A DNA stretch of 42,210 bases from a virus, in IMG/VR virus record IMGVR_UViG_3300034082_002654, positions 1 to 42,210 of that record. The stretch is one strand, 5' to 3'. A program made the position numbers and the translations under genes. Numbering within the stretch: position 1 is the stretch's first letter; each line of letters opens with the position of its first letter. Below the pieces are notes generated by a model. It searched no databases and had not been told where the DNA came from. It saw only the letters and a list, made by a program, of their open reading frames with translations. Below are positions 8,199 through 16,208 of the stretch, in pieces.

Positions 8199-10283
8199 TT
8201 ATTGATTTTGAATACTGGAATTAAGAATTCTTGTTTGCAGTTGAATAGAGGACAGTATATCCTGCCAGATTTTGGGATCTACATATTCATTTTGCTGTTG
8301 CGCTTTGAGTTCAGCTTGTAATTTTTCAATTTGTGCTGCCCTTTCCATATAAGCTGTTTCTCCAATTTTGGATTTACTGGCTGCTTCTTTATCTACTCGT
8401 AGATTCAGTGCTTCATCTACTTTCGTTGCCGGTAGAGGTATGATACCTCCACTGGCAACGGCTCTACGTTCGTTTTCCTTATACAGGTCACTTTTTGCTC
8501 TCTTTACAAGATCATCTTCTATCTCTTTAGGAGTTTTATTACGGATGTAACTAGGTAAAATTGAGGCAATCATCTCAACAAGTCCTGCTCCCCACGCCTT
8601 AAGTCTAGTGACTAGACTGTCCCAAGCCTCTTCCAGAGTATTTTTGAGAGTTTTCCACGCAACTGACAATACTTCACCTATAGCAGTTGTGATTCCTGCG
8701 AAAATGCCATCTTTGCTAAACGATCCGGCTATTCTACCCAATGGAGTATTTTCTCCCCCCATGGCCTCGGCCATTTTTTTAAGGCCTTCTCCAGGACCTG
8801 CTGAAGTGCCAGCCATTACTATGGAATTCATACTTTTTAACCAACCTGCTAGACTTTCCAAAGGTCCTGCAATCAATCTTAACATGCCTTCTTGTATTTG
8901 GCCCAGCGCTGTGTTAACTGTGTTTTGTAGGCCAGTTAGGGTTTGAGTGTCAGGTGCTACTCCGCCAGGAGTTGGGGCAGGTGTTGGTTCTGCAGGTCGT
9001 CTAACTGATGCTCGTGCAGCTACCATCATTCCCATTCTTTCTATAAGTTCTGGCCCTCGTTGGCCATATGCCATCCCTGGTTGTGTCTTACTTAATTGCT
9101 CGTAGCGTTGTGCAAGTTGTTCTCTAAATTCAGGACTGGCTATAATATCAGTTTGTCCAGTTCGCATTGCGTCCATTATCTGATTGAACATTGGTGCACC
9201 AATTACCTGTTGCAGGTCTGCACCTACTTTGGTGGGAGCACCAGTTATTGCTTGCAATTTAATTGCTTCAACTTCTTCAGCTTTTGCCCCGAGTCCATTT
9301 ATTAGAACTCTGCCAGCTTTCTCCATAGCAGTTGCTTGGTCATTACTAACACTAGCTAACAAAAAATTTAATTTTTTCATTTCGGCTAGACGCCGTTCTT
9401 CCTCTCGCTGTTTTTTGCCACTCGCTCCTGTTAGTTTATTCAGTTCTCTTTGTTGTTTGACACTTTCTTCAAATGCTACTTTTTGTTCTTCAATGGATCT
9501 CAAATACAGAGTGCCTGACAGCCTACTATTCTCCAAATATTCTGCGAACCACTCATTCCCATCTTGCAATTTAAGACCAAATTCTTCAAAAAATGATTGC
9601 ATACTGTTGGTGGTTTTTAGAAAGTTATTCTCACCAAATTGTTGAATCGCCGCTCCTGAATTTTGTGCAATTGCAGCAAATTGGTCAACTGTCAAACCTG
9701 CACCAGCCACATCTGCTCTGAATTTAGTAACGCTGCCACCAAACATGATGCCTTGATCCACCATGCTCATGAATGTATCCCTTGACTGGAATAATTGTTG
9801 AGCTAGACCAGTTAGTGCCCCTGCTGCAAATCCAATAGCAGGGCCTACAACAGGCATAGTTCCTATGCCTTTTTCAATATATTGACCTAAGTTGCCAATT
9901 GCACTGCCTACACCGTTTGGGCCAGTGAGTGATTTACTAAATTCTCTTACAGCAGCGTATCTGTTCCTTTTCGCAAACGCAAAACTTTCTTTTTCGTAAT
10001 CAGTTTGATTTTTTTTATCTCGTGAGGCTTTGTTTGTAATTTGTAATAAATCTGTTATAGCTCTTGTGTATTTGCCTCCTGCTTTTGCTGTTATCTCTAG
10101 TGACTCGGCAAGATTGTCCACACTTTCATCTGCTTGATTTACACTTTGTGAAAATCCAGTCAAAGCTGTGCCTTGTTTCTGTAAGATAGTAGCTAATGAA
10201 CTTGCACTTTTTTCAGTAGCTTTGGCGATACGTTCCAAAACTCGTTCACTAGCCCAATTTTCACCTGATGTTGGTCCACTCAT
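8199..10283 (-). CDS. Tail length tape-measure-like protein
   Basis: A 694-residue, mostly helical protein. Long charged heptad-like stretches occupy residues 1-130 and 265-320. A Gly/Ala-rich hydrophobic segment near residues 140-165 (PVVGPAIGFAAGALTGL) is typical of tape measure proteins, which span the tail tube and end near the membrane. A second hydrophobic/amphipathic region lies near 530-580. T4 gp29 is 590 aa. It is transcribed divergently from gp26, a hub gene, which fits a tail role. The assignment rests on architecture rather than a unique motif, so another large virion protein remains possible. An AGGAGT site lies upstream, rather far from the ATG. Confidence 0.6.
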   Translation of the reverse strand: MSGPTSGENWASERVLERIAKATEKSASSLATILQKQGTALTGFSQSVNQADESVDNLAESLEITAKAGGKYTRAITDLLQITNKASRDKKNQTDYEKESFAFAKRNRYAAVREFSKSLTGPNGVGSAIGNLGQYIEKGIGTMPVVGPAIGFAAGALTGLAQQLFQSRDTFMSMVDQGIMFGGSVTKFRADVAGAGLTVDQFAAIAQNSGAAIQQFGENNFLKTTNSMQSFFEEFGLKLQDGNEWFAEYLENSRLSGTLYLRSIEEQKVAFEESVKQQRELNKLTGASGKKQREEERRLAEMKKLNFLLASVSNDQATAMEKAGRVLINGLGAKAEEVEAIKLQAITGAPTKVGADLQQVIGAPMFNQIMDAMRTGQTDIIASPEFREQLAQRYEQLSKTQPGMAYGQRGPELIERMGMMVAARASVRRPAEPTPAPTPGGVAPDTQTLTGLQNTVNTALGQIQEGMLRLIAGPLESLAGWLKSMNSIVMAGTSAGPGEGLKKMAEAMGGENTPLGRIAGSFSKDGIFAGITTAIGEVLSVAWKTLKNTLEEAWDSLVTRLKAWGAGLVEMIASILPSYIRNKTPKEIEDDLVKRAKSDLYKENERRAVASGGIIPLPATKVDEALNLRVDKEAASKSKIGETAYMERAAQIEKLQAELKAQQQNEYVDPKIWQDILSSIQLQTRILNSSIQNQ

Positions 10284-10312
10284 AGATTTTTACACTTTAC
10301 TCCTGATAGATG

Positions 10313-10318
10313 TATTTA
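10313..10318 (-). promoter_or_regulatory. TAAATA late promoter box, tape-measure side of divergent pair
   Basis: Minus strand reads GTTTAAATACATC. Together with the box at 10325-10331 on the plus strand it forms a compact divergent late promoter pair. Confidence 0.6.
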
Positions 10319-10324
10319 AACAAA

Positions 10325-10331
10325 ATAAATA
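10325..10331 (+). promoter_or_regulatory. ATAAATA late promoter box, gp26 side of divergent pair
   Basis: Plus strand reads AAAATAAATATATG, 28 nt before the gp26 start at 10359. The two boxes of the divergent pair are 6 bases apart. Confidence 0.6.
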
Positions 10332-10358
10332 TATGTAGATTATTTGAATGGAATAAGA

Positions 10359-11195
10359 ATGACCAATCCTCTAGAGAAATATTATAGAGTCCCAAAACTC
10401 TACACAAAGATTCCCAGCAATTTGCAATTTTATCCTGCAGGTATGATTGAAACTACCGCTAATGGTGAATTAGCTATATTTGCAATGACTGCGTTGGATC
10501 AAATTATGATTAGAACTCCAGATGCTCTACTCAACGGCGATGCATTGTTGAAAGTTATCCAAAATTGTGTGCCCGCTGTAAAAGATCCCATCAATCTAGT
10601 AGAACCAGATATAAATGCCTTGTTATTGGCAATAAGGATTGCCAGCAAAGGACCTATTATGGAAGTAGATGCTGTTTGCAATGATTGTCAACATGACAAT
10701 CATTATCAAGTAGATTGCCAGGCCATTCTAGAAACTCAAGCACCTCTTGATAATAGTAATACATTGGACATTGATGGCAATCTTTTGGTTCACATAAAAC
10801 CCTATAATTTTCATCAAAGAAATCTAACACTATTGAATGAAATTCAAGAAACGCAAGCAATCAAATTATTGGAAAATAATGAAACTCTTGAGGAGACTGC
10901 AAAAATTATTAAGGTAGGTAATCTTGTCATCAAAATGGCCACACGTACCTTTGAAATTGTAGCCAAAAGCATCACCCATATTGATATTTTGCATACAAAA
11001 GAAGTTGTTACAGATCCAGATCATATTCGCAGTTTCATTACCAATATATCCAAGCAACAAGCTGATGCAATAATGGATAAAATTCGTGAATTAAACAATG
11101 CAGGCATTGATACCCAATGCAGTTTTACCTGCAATAATTGCGCTCATGAATGGAAACAGCCTTTGGACTTCGATCCCGCAAGTTTTTTCGCCTAA
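10359..11195 (+). CDS. 26: Baseplate hub protein, gp26-like (T4_baseplate family)
   Basis: A 278-residue protein starting at ATG 10359 (MTNPLEKYY); an in-frame TTG 15 bases earlier lacks support. The N-terminal pattern, with a conserved FYPAGMIETT stretch and PDALLNGDALLKVIQNC, is that of the T4 gp26 hub family. Two Cys pairs (CNDC near residue 112 and CNNC close to the C-terminus) look like zinc-binding knuckles. gp26 takes part in assembling the central hub of the baseplate. It overlaps the next gene by one base (TAATG), which suggests translational coupling. The late promoter lies just upstream. Confidence 0.82.
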   Translation: MTNPLEKYYRVPKLYTKIPSNLQFYPAGMIETTANGELAIFAMTALDQIMIRTPDALLNGDALLKVIQNCVPAVKDPINLVEPDINALLLAIRIASKGPIMEVDAVCNDCQHDNHYQVDCQAILETQAPLDNSNTLDIDGNLLVHIKPYNFHQRNLTLLNEIQETQAIKLLENNETLEETAKIIKVGNLVIKMATRTFEIVAKSITHIDILHTKEVVTDPDHIRSFITNISKQQADAIMDKIRELNNAGIDTQCSFTCNNCAHEWKQPLDFDPASFFA

Positions 11196-11428
11196 TGCTC
11201 CTTGAAGGAAATCCTGAGAAGATTCAGTCTACTTTGGGGAGCATGACCAAACAGCGGCAAAACATTGAAACAGAAATAGCAACAATAGTATTTTATATGC
11301 AAGGCGGTTTGAATTATACCGATGCATTTGGACTTACCATGGATCAATTAGAATCCATGACCCAGGTGATTAATGAACATTATGAGCGACAAAATAATGC
11401 AATGAATAGTACACGAAAGGGGATTTAG
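11195..11428 (+). CDS. Small hub/tail assembly protein (77 aa), gp51-like position
   Basis: Starts at the ATG overlapping the gp26 stop codon. The protein is helical with the motif FYMQGGLNYTDAFGLT, then a charged helix. In several phages a short protein with this 'x-x-GG-x-x-x-x-DA' pattern follows the gp26-like gene and acts as an assembly factor; in T4, hub assembly needs the catalyst gp51. No enzymatic motif is present and none is expected. A strong terminator follows 28 bases after the stop, so gp26 and this gene form a two-gene operon. Confidence 0.7.
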   Translation: MLLEGNPEKIQSTLGSMTKQRQNIETEIATIVFYMQGGLNYTDAFGLTMDQLESMTQVINEHYERQNNAMNSTRKGI

Positions 11429-11456
11429 ATATATCCTTCCGATAGGGATAGCCATA

Positions 11457-11487
11457 CTTCTCCCCACGCAGGGGAGAAGTAGTTTTT
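11457..11487 (+). terminator. Rho-independent terminator after the gp26 operon
   Basis: A 9-bp perfect stem (CTTCTCCCC at 11457-11465 with GGGGAGAAG at 11471-11479), a 5-nt loop ACGCA, then TAGTTTTT. The U-run is on the plus strand only. Confidence 0.85.
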
Positions 11488-11835
11488 GATGATCTTTCCG
11501 ATGAGGTGTCACCATTGCTCTAGTCACCCCTGTTTGTGATAAACAACTGGCAGAGTACCTATTTTCCAGTATGAGGGCTCGCTTCCGGGATTTATGTATT
11601 GACAGAGTCAATACTACCCTACTCGGTTAGGGGAGGTCCCCAGCACATGCAATCACACTAGAGCTGTTGCGATTGCATGCTCAAACTTCACCTGGCAGGT
11701 GAGAGGTCTGATCCTTTCACTTGGCATTTCCAGCGGAGGCTCGCCACGCTATTCCTCCATGCAGTTCCCCATCCTTCGCGATAGGGGGGATGCAGACAGA
11801 TCTTAACTGTCATCCAAAGCTGGTATGGTCACTTA
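11488..11835. ncRNA. Candidate structured RNA, multi-hairpin gene-free region
   Basis: No coding frame here looks real and the two flanking genes converge on it. It is packed with inverted repeats: GTATTGAC/GTCAATAC (11596-11603 with 11607-11614, loop AGA), CATGCAATC/GATTGCATG (11646-11654 with 11671-11679), TCACCT/AGGTGA (11688-11693 with 11697-11702, loop GGC), CCCTA/TAGGG (11617-11621 with 11628-11632), TGTTT/AAACA near 11531-11545, ACTGG/CCAGT near 11547-11570, and more G/C-rich pairs at 11734-11790. The strand is undecided: simple hairpins fold on both. The minus strand carries TATAAGTG at about 11833-11840. No tRNA, group I or group II core could be recognised. Confidence 0.5.
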
Positions 11836-11851
11836 TAGTCTAATGATAAAA

Positions 11852-12679
11852 TCAGACAAATGCCTTGCTTGTTACAGTGCCATCGCGAATATTTTTCCTA
11901 TTACCAATATCAGTGAGTTTGATAAGATATTTGTTGTGAGTATCTCTGAATTCTGCTACCCAGGGTGTGTCATAGCTGACCCAGCGACCAGGTTCTTGTC
12001 TGATCACCATGGTGGTCCAACGATTGAACTCATTGAGATTGACTCCCAACACCTGGATGGGATTGTGTGTGAGTGGTGTTGTAATTTCTGTTAGATCTTG
12101 TTCATGATTGTATTTGATTTTGATAGCTGAACGTGGAACTTGTAAATGTCTCTTGCTGTGTATGTCTTGTTTGCTGAGATTGCTGGGAGGCACACGATAG
12201 GCCACTTCTATGATTTCACTGTTTTGTGGATCCTTGAGAATATCTGCTTGTTCACGGAAAAACTGTAATAGATCCACCACCATCTGCTTTTTGGTTTGGG
12301 GAACAACTACAAATTTTTGTTTGAGAATGGTTTCAAAAACCCACTTCATGTGATCAGCCAGGGTAAATTTCCCCTGGTTGTCCTTGAGAGCTGGCAACAG
12401 TTGCTGGATCCTTTCAGGAAGTTTTGCATCTGCGTTTTTGAGATCCTGCAATTGCAATCCATGCTCACACAAGGCTGCCAGCAGTTGAATTTCCGTGTCA
12501 GTGATGGCAGACACCTGTTTGGGAAAGGCTCGTGTGCGACTTTCAAAGCATTCCACAATGGTGTTGTATAGTGCCAATTCATGTAGAACGAATGCCTGTA
12601 ATCTCTTTTGATCCTGGGCATCCACAACAATAAAATGACTGTGGTCCTGATGTTTGCGATTGCCTCTAACGTTGTTCAT
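11852..12679 (-). CDS. Unknown 275-aa protein of the recombination cluster
   Basis: Start set at ATG 12679 (MNNVRGNRK), with AGGAAG just upstream; the longer open frame has no support. The protein is mostly hydrophilic, predicted helical in its first 170 residues and beta-rich after that (IKIKYNHEQDLTEI onwards). No Walker, nuclease or zinc motif is visible. It is divergent from the PD-(D/E)XK resolvase and next to gp46/gp47, so a DNA replication or recombination role is plausible but unproven. A sigma70-like promoter (TTGACT, 17 nt, CATACT) lies upstream, suggesting early expression, which fits DNA metabolism. A 7-bp hairpin follows the stop codon. Confidence 0.7.
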   Translation of the reverse strand: MNNVRGNRKHQDHSHFIVVDAQDQKRLQAFVLHELALYNTIVECFESRTRAFPKQVSAITDTEIQLLAALCEHGLQLQDLKNADAKLPERIQQLLPALKDNQGKFTLADHMKWVFETILKQKFVVVPQTKKQMVVDLLQFFREQADILKDPQNSEIIEVAYRVPPSNLSKQDIHSKRHLQVPRSAIKIKYNHEQDLTEITTPLTHNPIQVLGVNLNEFNRWTTMVIRQEPGRWVSYDTPWVAEFRDTHNKYLIKLTDIGNRKNIRDGTVTSKAFV

Positions 12680-12703
12680 GAATTTACACTTCCTCTCATG
12701 GAT

Positions 12704-12732
12704 TAGTATGGCAACTATCGACCACACAGTCA
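12704..12732 (-). promoter_or_regulatory. Sigma70-like promoter for the unknown 275-aa gene
   Basis: On the minus strand TTGACT is followed after 17 nt by CATACT, about 30 nt before the ribosome site of the gene starting at 12679. No TAAATA box with suitable spacing precedes this gene, so early transcription by unmodified host polymerase is inferred. Confidence 0.45.
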
Positions 12733-12775
12733 ACTTGTGTGTAAATATGAGTAGATAAAGAGGATCACACAACAC

Positions 12776-13282
12776 ATGCCCACCAAAGGCAAAAGCAAAG
12801 GCAATCAAGGGGAACTCAAGATTGCCAAATTCCTAACAGATTTATTTGAGGCCAAATTCATGAGGGTCCCTAACAGTGGCTCTGCCATTGGGGGCAAAAA
12901 TGCTCATCGCAAGCAACTCATGGACAGCACACAAATCAGTTACTTCAAAAGTGACATTATCCCACCCAGTAACATGAAAAAACTGGTGGTGGAAAGCAAA
13001 TTCTACAAGGATTTCCCTTTCCACAAGCTGGGCACTGATCAACACATTGCACAACTGGACAAATGGATTGATCAGACTCTGGTAACAGTAGAGCCAGGAG
13101 ATTTGTGGTTTGTTGTGGTTAGAATCAATCACAAAGGCAGTTTTGCTGTGTTTTCTCAAACATGGAAGGAAAAATTCCAGCTCCAAAATCACACCATGTA
13201 TTTTGATTATGTGTGGTGTGATTTTGAAACGCTGTTTGAGAACAACAAACAATTGATAGCAGAGATCACAAAGACTGTCTAG
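12776..13282 (+). CDS. PD-(D/E)XK nuclease, Holliday-junction-resolvase-like
   Basis: A 168-residue protein with the archaeal Hjc/PD-(D/E)XK layout: a basic N-terminus, GNQGELKIAKFL with Glu13, FKSDI with Asp60, and VVESKFY with the E-x-K pair at 73/75. Members of this fold cut branched or linear DNA with two metal ions. T4 resolves packaging branches with gp49 (endonuclease VII, a different fold), and this gene could be its replacement, given the gp46/gp47 neighbours. The stop codon overlaps that of the convergent gp46 gene in a shared CTAG. AAAGAGG lies upstream as a ribosome site. Confidence 0.72.
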   Translation: MPTKGKSKGNQGELKIAKFLTDLFEAKFMRVPNSGSAIGGKNAHRKQLMDSTQISYFKSDIIPPSNMKKLVVESKFYKDFPFHKLGTDQHIAQLDKWIDQTLVTVEPGDLWFVVVRINHKGSFAVFSQTWKEKFQLQNHTMYFDYVWCDFETLFENNKQLIAEITKTV

Positions 13283-15054
13283 ACTGATTCATAATCAGTA
13301 CTGAATCTCGTAAACCCTGATTCTTTGATTACAGATAAGATTTGGCTCACTCTGGGTATCAGTTCTTCCTTGTGACTGATAAGGAAAATACTCTTGTTCC
13401 TGTCTCTGGCCATGCCTTTGAGAATTTCAATGGCTTTTTCCACACCAGCCGTGTCAATACCCACATCCACCAGTTCATCAATGCCCATGAAGTTCACACT
13501 GGTGGTCATGTTTTCAAAGATGTCTCTGAATGACCAGCTGAGAGCAAGGATCACTCTGGTGCTCTCACCTCTGCTCAACTGTGCAAAATCCATGTCCTGT
13601 CCCATGTAGTTGATTTCCACACTGAGATCATTCTGGAATTTCACAGCATGACTGATGCCCAGGGTGGTGAGATAGTCGTTGAGTCTGTGGTTGAGATAGG
13701 CTAGATTCTGATCAATAATTCTCTTTCTGATAAAGCTTTCCTTGCTGGTTAGCAATTTGTAGAGGAATTCCTGATGGTCCTTGAGACTGGTGAGTTCATT
13801 TATTTCATCGTAACTGACATCTTGTAGTGTATCGTTGAGGCTGCTGAGTTGATCTGTGTTAGGATTCTGTTCCAGTTTCAGTCTTTCCACCTCACGATGC
13901 AACTCTCTCACACTGTTTTTGTGATCATAGGCAGCATCAATACTGTCATACACAGTGGGTAAGGTTTGCAATACAGCCAGCTCATGATCCAACAATTTTT
14001 GATCATGTTCAAGATTGCTCACCAGTGGTTGTTCTTGATTTATCAGTTGATCCAGATGTGCAATTTGCGTTTCCAGATCCTCTATCAACTGTGCTTGTTT
14101 CTGATTGTGCATTTGTTGACCACACATGGGACAGTTGTGTTCCAGCACACTTGTGTAATGCTGCACCAATCTGTTTTGCTGATTCTCACTTTGAGAAAGA
14201 TGCTGACGTTTGGCATTAAGCTGTACAGTGATGCTTTTTCTAGCCACAGTGATTTCCTGCAATTTGGCATTGCTTTTGTGGGCTGCGATTTCAGCTTCAA
14301 CATCCAGATGATCCAGTTCGGCCAGAGCTTGTGAAAGTGATTGTATCTGTTGTTGATGGTTGTGATCCCATCTGGCAATCTTGGTATTGATCTCTTGTAT
14401 GGCATTTAGAATTCTCTGATTGCTGTTTTGCACAGTGTGAATTCTAAATTCTTCCTGCTCTATCTTTTGGCGAGTGATTTTGATCAGCTCTTTGAGATTG
14501 TCTGCCTTCTGACTGAGTAAAGTGATACCCAACAGCTCTTCAATAATCTCTCGCTGTTTGCCTGCAGCCATGCTCAAAAAGGGTTCTGTATAGGTGTTCA
14601 AACACACAATGTGCCTGAACATGCTCCAGCTCAACCCCAGCACCTGATCAATTTCCTTTTGTGTATCCTTGTTCTCGCCCTGAGCTTCATCAGATGTGCT
14701 GTCAGTGAGGCTTTTGTCGTTCACATAGTATTTGAAAAAATTGGGCCTGCGGCCTCGTTCAATCCTGTAGGTGCTGCTATTGACTTCAAATTCCACACTC
14801 ACCACCATGTTTTTCTTGTTGATGGTGTTGATGAGATTGTCTTTTTTGATGTTGGTGATGGCCTGCCCATACAGTGCGTATGAAAGAGCATTAAACAGTG
14901 TACTTTTTCCTACCCCATTTCTTGATCCACTACCACCCAGATCTAGGTTTTCACCCAATACCAAGGTAAGACCACCTCCAGAGAAGTCCACGGTTTGAGT
15001 GACTGCTCCCACAGATAGGAAATTTTTGATGGTAAGATTTTTGATGGTTATCAT
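13279..15054 (-). CDS. 46: Recombination exonuclease subunit gp46 (Rad50/SbcC-like)
   Basis: The 591-residue SMC-type ATPase partners gp47 in resecting double-strand ends for recombination-dependent replication. Visible features are the N-terminal P-loop SRNGVGKST near residue 43-51, long coiled coils on both sides of a zinc hook CPMC near residue 310, the ABC signature LSRGEST near residue 485, the Walker B region GIDELVDVG, and a switch His in LISHK near the end. The length fits T4 gp46 (560 aa). Its start overlaps the gp47 stop by one base (TAATG), so the two are translationally coupled. Confidence 0.95.
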   Translation of the reverse strand: MITIKNLTIKNFLSVGAVTQTVDFSGGGLTLVLGENLDLGGSGSRNGVGKSTLFNALSYALYGQAITNIKKDNLINTINKKNMVVSVEFEVNSSTYRIERGRRPNFFKYYVNDKSLTDSTSDEAQGENKDTQKEIDQVLGLSWSMFRHIVCLNTYTEPFLSMAAGKQREIIEELLGITLLSQKADNLKELIKITRQKIEQEEFRIHTVQNSNQRILNAIQEINTKIARWDHNHQQQIQSLSQALAELDHLDVEAEIAAHKSNAKLQEITVARKSITVQLNAKRQHLSQSENQQNRLVQHYTSVLEHNCPMCGQQMHNQKQAQLIEDLETQIAHLDQLINQEQPLVSNLEHDQKLLDHELAVLQTLPTVYDSIDAAYDHKNSVRELHREVERLKLEQNPNTDQLSSLNDTLQDVSYDEINELTSLKDHQEFLYKLLTSKESFIRKRIIDQNLAYLNHRLNDYLTTLGISHAVKFQNDLSVEINYMGQDMDFAQLSRGESTRVILALSWSFRDIFENMTTSVNFMGIDELVDVGIDTAGVEKAIEILKGMARDRNKSIFLISHKEELIPRVSQILSVIKESGFTRFSTDYESV

Positions 15055-16085
15055 TAGATACTCTGATAGATTTGTGTGAGTAGATTGTTGTCCATGGTGG
15101 TGCTTTCAATATTGGCCAAATGCCCCAAAACAATGCTGTCTACACTTTCAAAACTCACCTCATCATCACTGTATTCCACATCCTCCAAGCCGTTTTGATT
15201 GTTGATAAAATGTATGTCCAGTGCTTGCAGTTCATTTTCCAACAAATCTCTGATAAAATTGCTGTCTTCATAATTGATGTCTACATCCACATTGATTTTC
15301 GCAAATGTTCGATTGTCAATGTATGTGTGTGGATCAACCAAAACCTGGCTGAGATTCAATACTCTGAATTTGGGAGCACCTGGCCACCTGGCAAATGTGG
15401 GATCCTTGCCAGGCCGCCAGAACATACAGCCTCTGTCATCATCATGTGCATCAGCAAAGTTGTGTGGAAAGGGATTGCCAATATAGAGAATGTTGCCCTT
15501 GCGCTGTCTTTTGTGGAAATGCCCACTGAACACCAGTTGTTGATTTTTGAAATGATCGGCATTGAGTCCACCATGGTCTGGCAGTTCCACCATGGCATTC
15601 ATCTTGAATTTGGCAATTTCTGCATGACAGAATAGATAAGGGTTTCTTATGTGGCTGATTTTCTTGTATTCATCTCCCACCAACCAGGGAACAAACGCAA
15701 AGTCATTTACAAAAATTGGTTTGGTCACCAAGTGTATGTTGGTGAATTCCTGAGCATAGGGAATACTGTGCATGTCCAGGTTGTCACGGAAATACAAATC
15801 GTGATTGCCCAACAACATGATCACATTATCAAATGCAGCGCTCAGCATGCGCAGGGCCTGCAAGCTGTAATTGAGGGTGATCACATTCACACTGCTGCGA
15901 TTGTGACTCCAATCGCCCAGGAACAAACAAGTGCGAATGGTTTTTTGTTGGGCTTGCGCAATCATCCATTCCACAAATTCCACGCACCATTCATTGTGCT
16001 GGCGGCTGTTGTTGCGCATGCCTAGATGTAGGTCACAAAATGCTACGACATGACTCATGTCAACCTTGCTTAAATTCATACTCAT
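15054..16085 (-). CDS. 47: Recombination nuclease subunit gp47 (Mre11/SbcD-like)
   Basis: The 343-residue calcineurin-like phosphoesterase is the nuclease half of the gp46/gp47 complex. All metal-binding motifs are seen in order: CDLHLG, FLGDWSH, LLGNHD, FCHAEI and FSGHFHKRQ. The C-terminal third is more variable and acidic, as in Mre11 proteins, where it contacts the ATPase. Two nearby ATGs (16085 and 16079) are possible; the first has GGGGAA directly upstream. The EDxHD homing endonuclease gene lies just upstream on the opposite strand. Confidence 0.95.
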   Translation of the reverse strand: MSMNLSKVDMSHVVAFCDLHLGMRNNSRQHNEWCVEFVEWMIAQAQQKTIRTCLFLGDWSHNRSSVNVITLNYSLQALRMLSAAFDNVIMLLGNHDLYFRDNLDMHSIPYAQEFTNIHLVTKPIFVNDFAFVPWLVGDEYKKISHIRNPYLFCHAEIAKFKMNAMVELPDHGGLNADHFKNQQLVFSGHFHKRQRKGNILYIGNPFPHNFADAHDDDRGCMFWRPGKDPTFARWPGAPKFRVLNLSQVLVDPHTYIDNRTFAKINVDVDINYEDSNFIRDLLENELQALDIHFINNQNGLEDVEYSDDEVSFESVDSIVLGHLANIESTTMDNNLLTQIYQSI

Positions 16086-16176
16086 GATTCCCCATATAAT
16101 GTAATTATGGCAGACAGTTTGTGTTTAAATCAACTGTGATCAGCAGACATCAATATTGAGATTCACTTTGACATAG

Positions 16177-16182
16177 TAAATA
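16177..16182 (+). promoter_or_regulatory. TAAATA late promoter box for the EDxHD endonuclease
   Basis: Plus strand reads CATAGTAAATACTATG, 26 nt before the chosen start at 16209; the ribosome site GGGGG lies between. Confidence 0.5.
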
Positions 16183-16208
16183 CTATGCAAATGCTTTGGG
16201 GGTTCACG

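Noticed and set aside
11488-11835. Group I/II intron, tRNA, tmRNA or hammerhead in the hairpin-rich region
   Set aside because: I looked for a T-arm-like sequence, a domain V stem, and CUGAUGA/GAAA cores on both strands and found none that fit. GATGAGG near 11500 resembles part of a hammerhead core, but the GAAA partner is absent.
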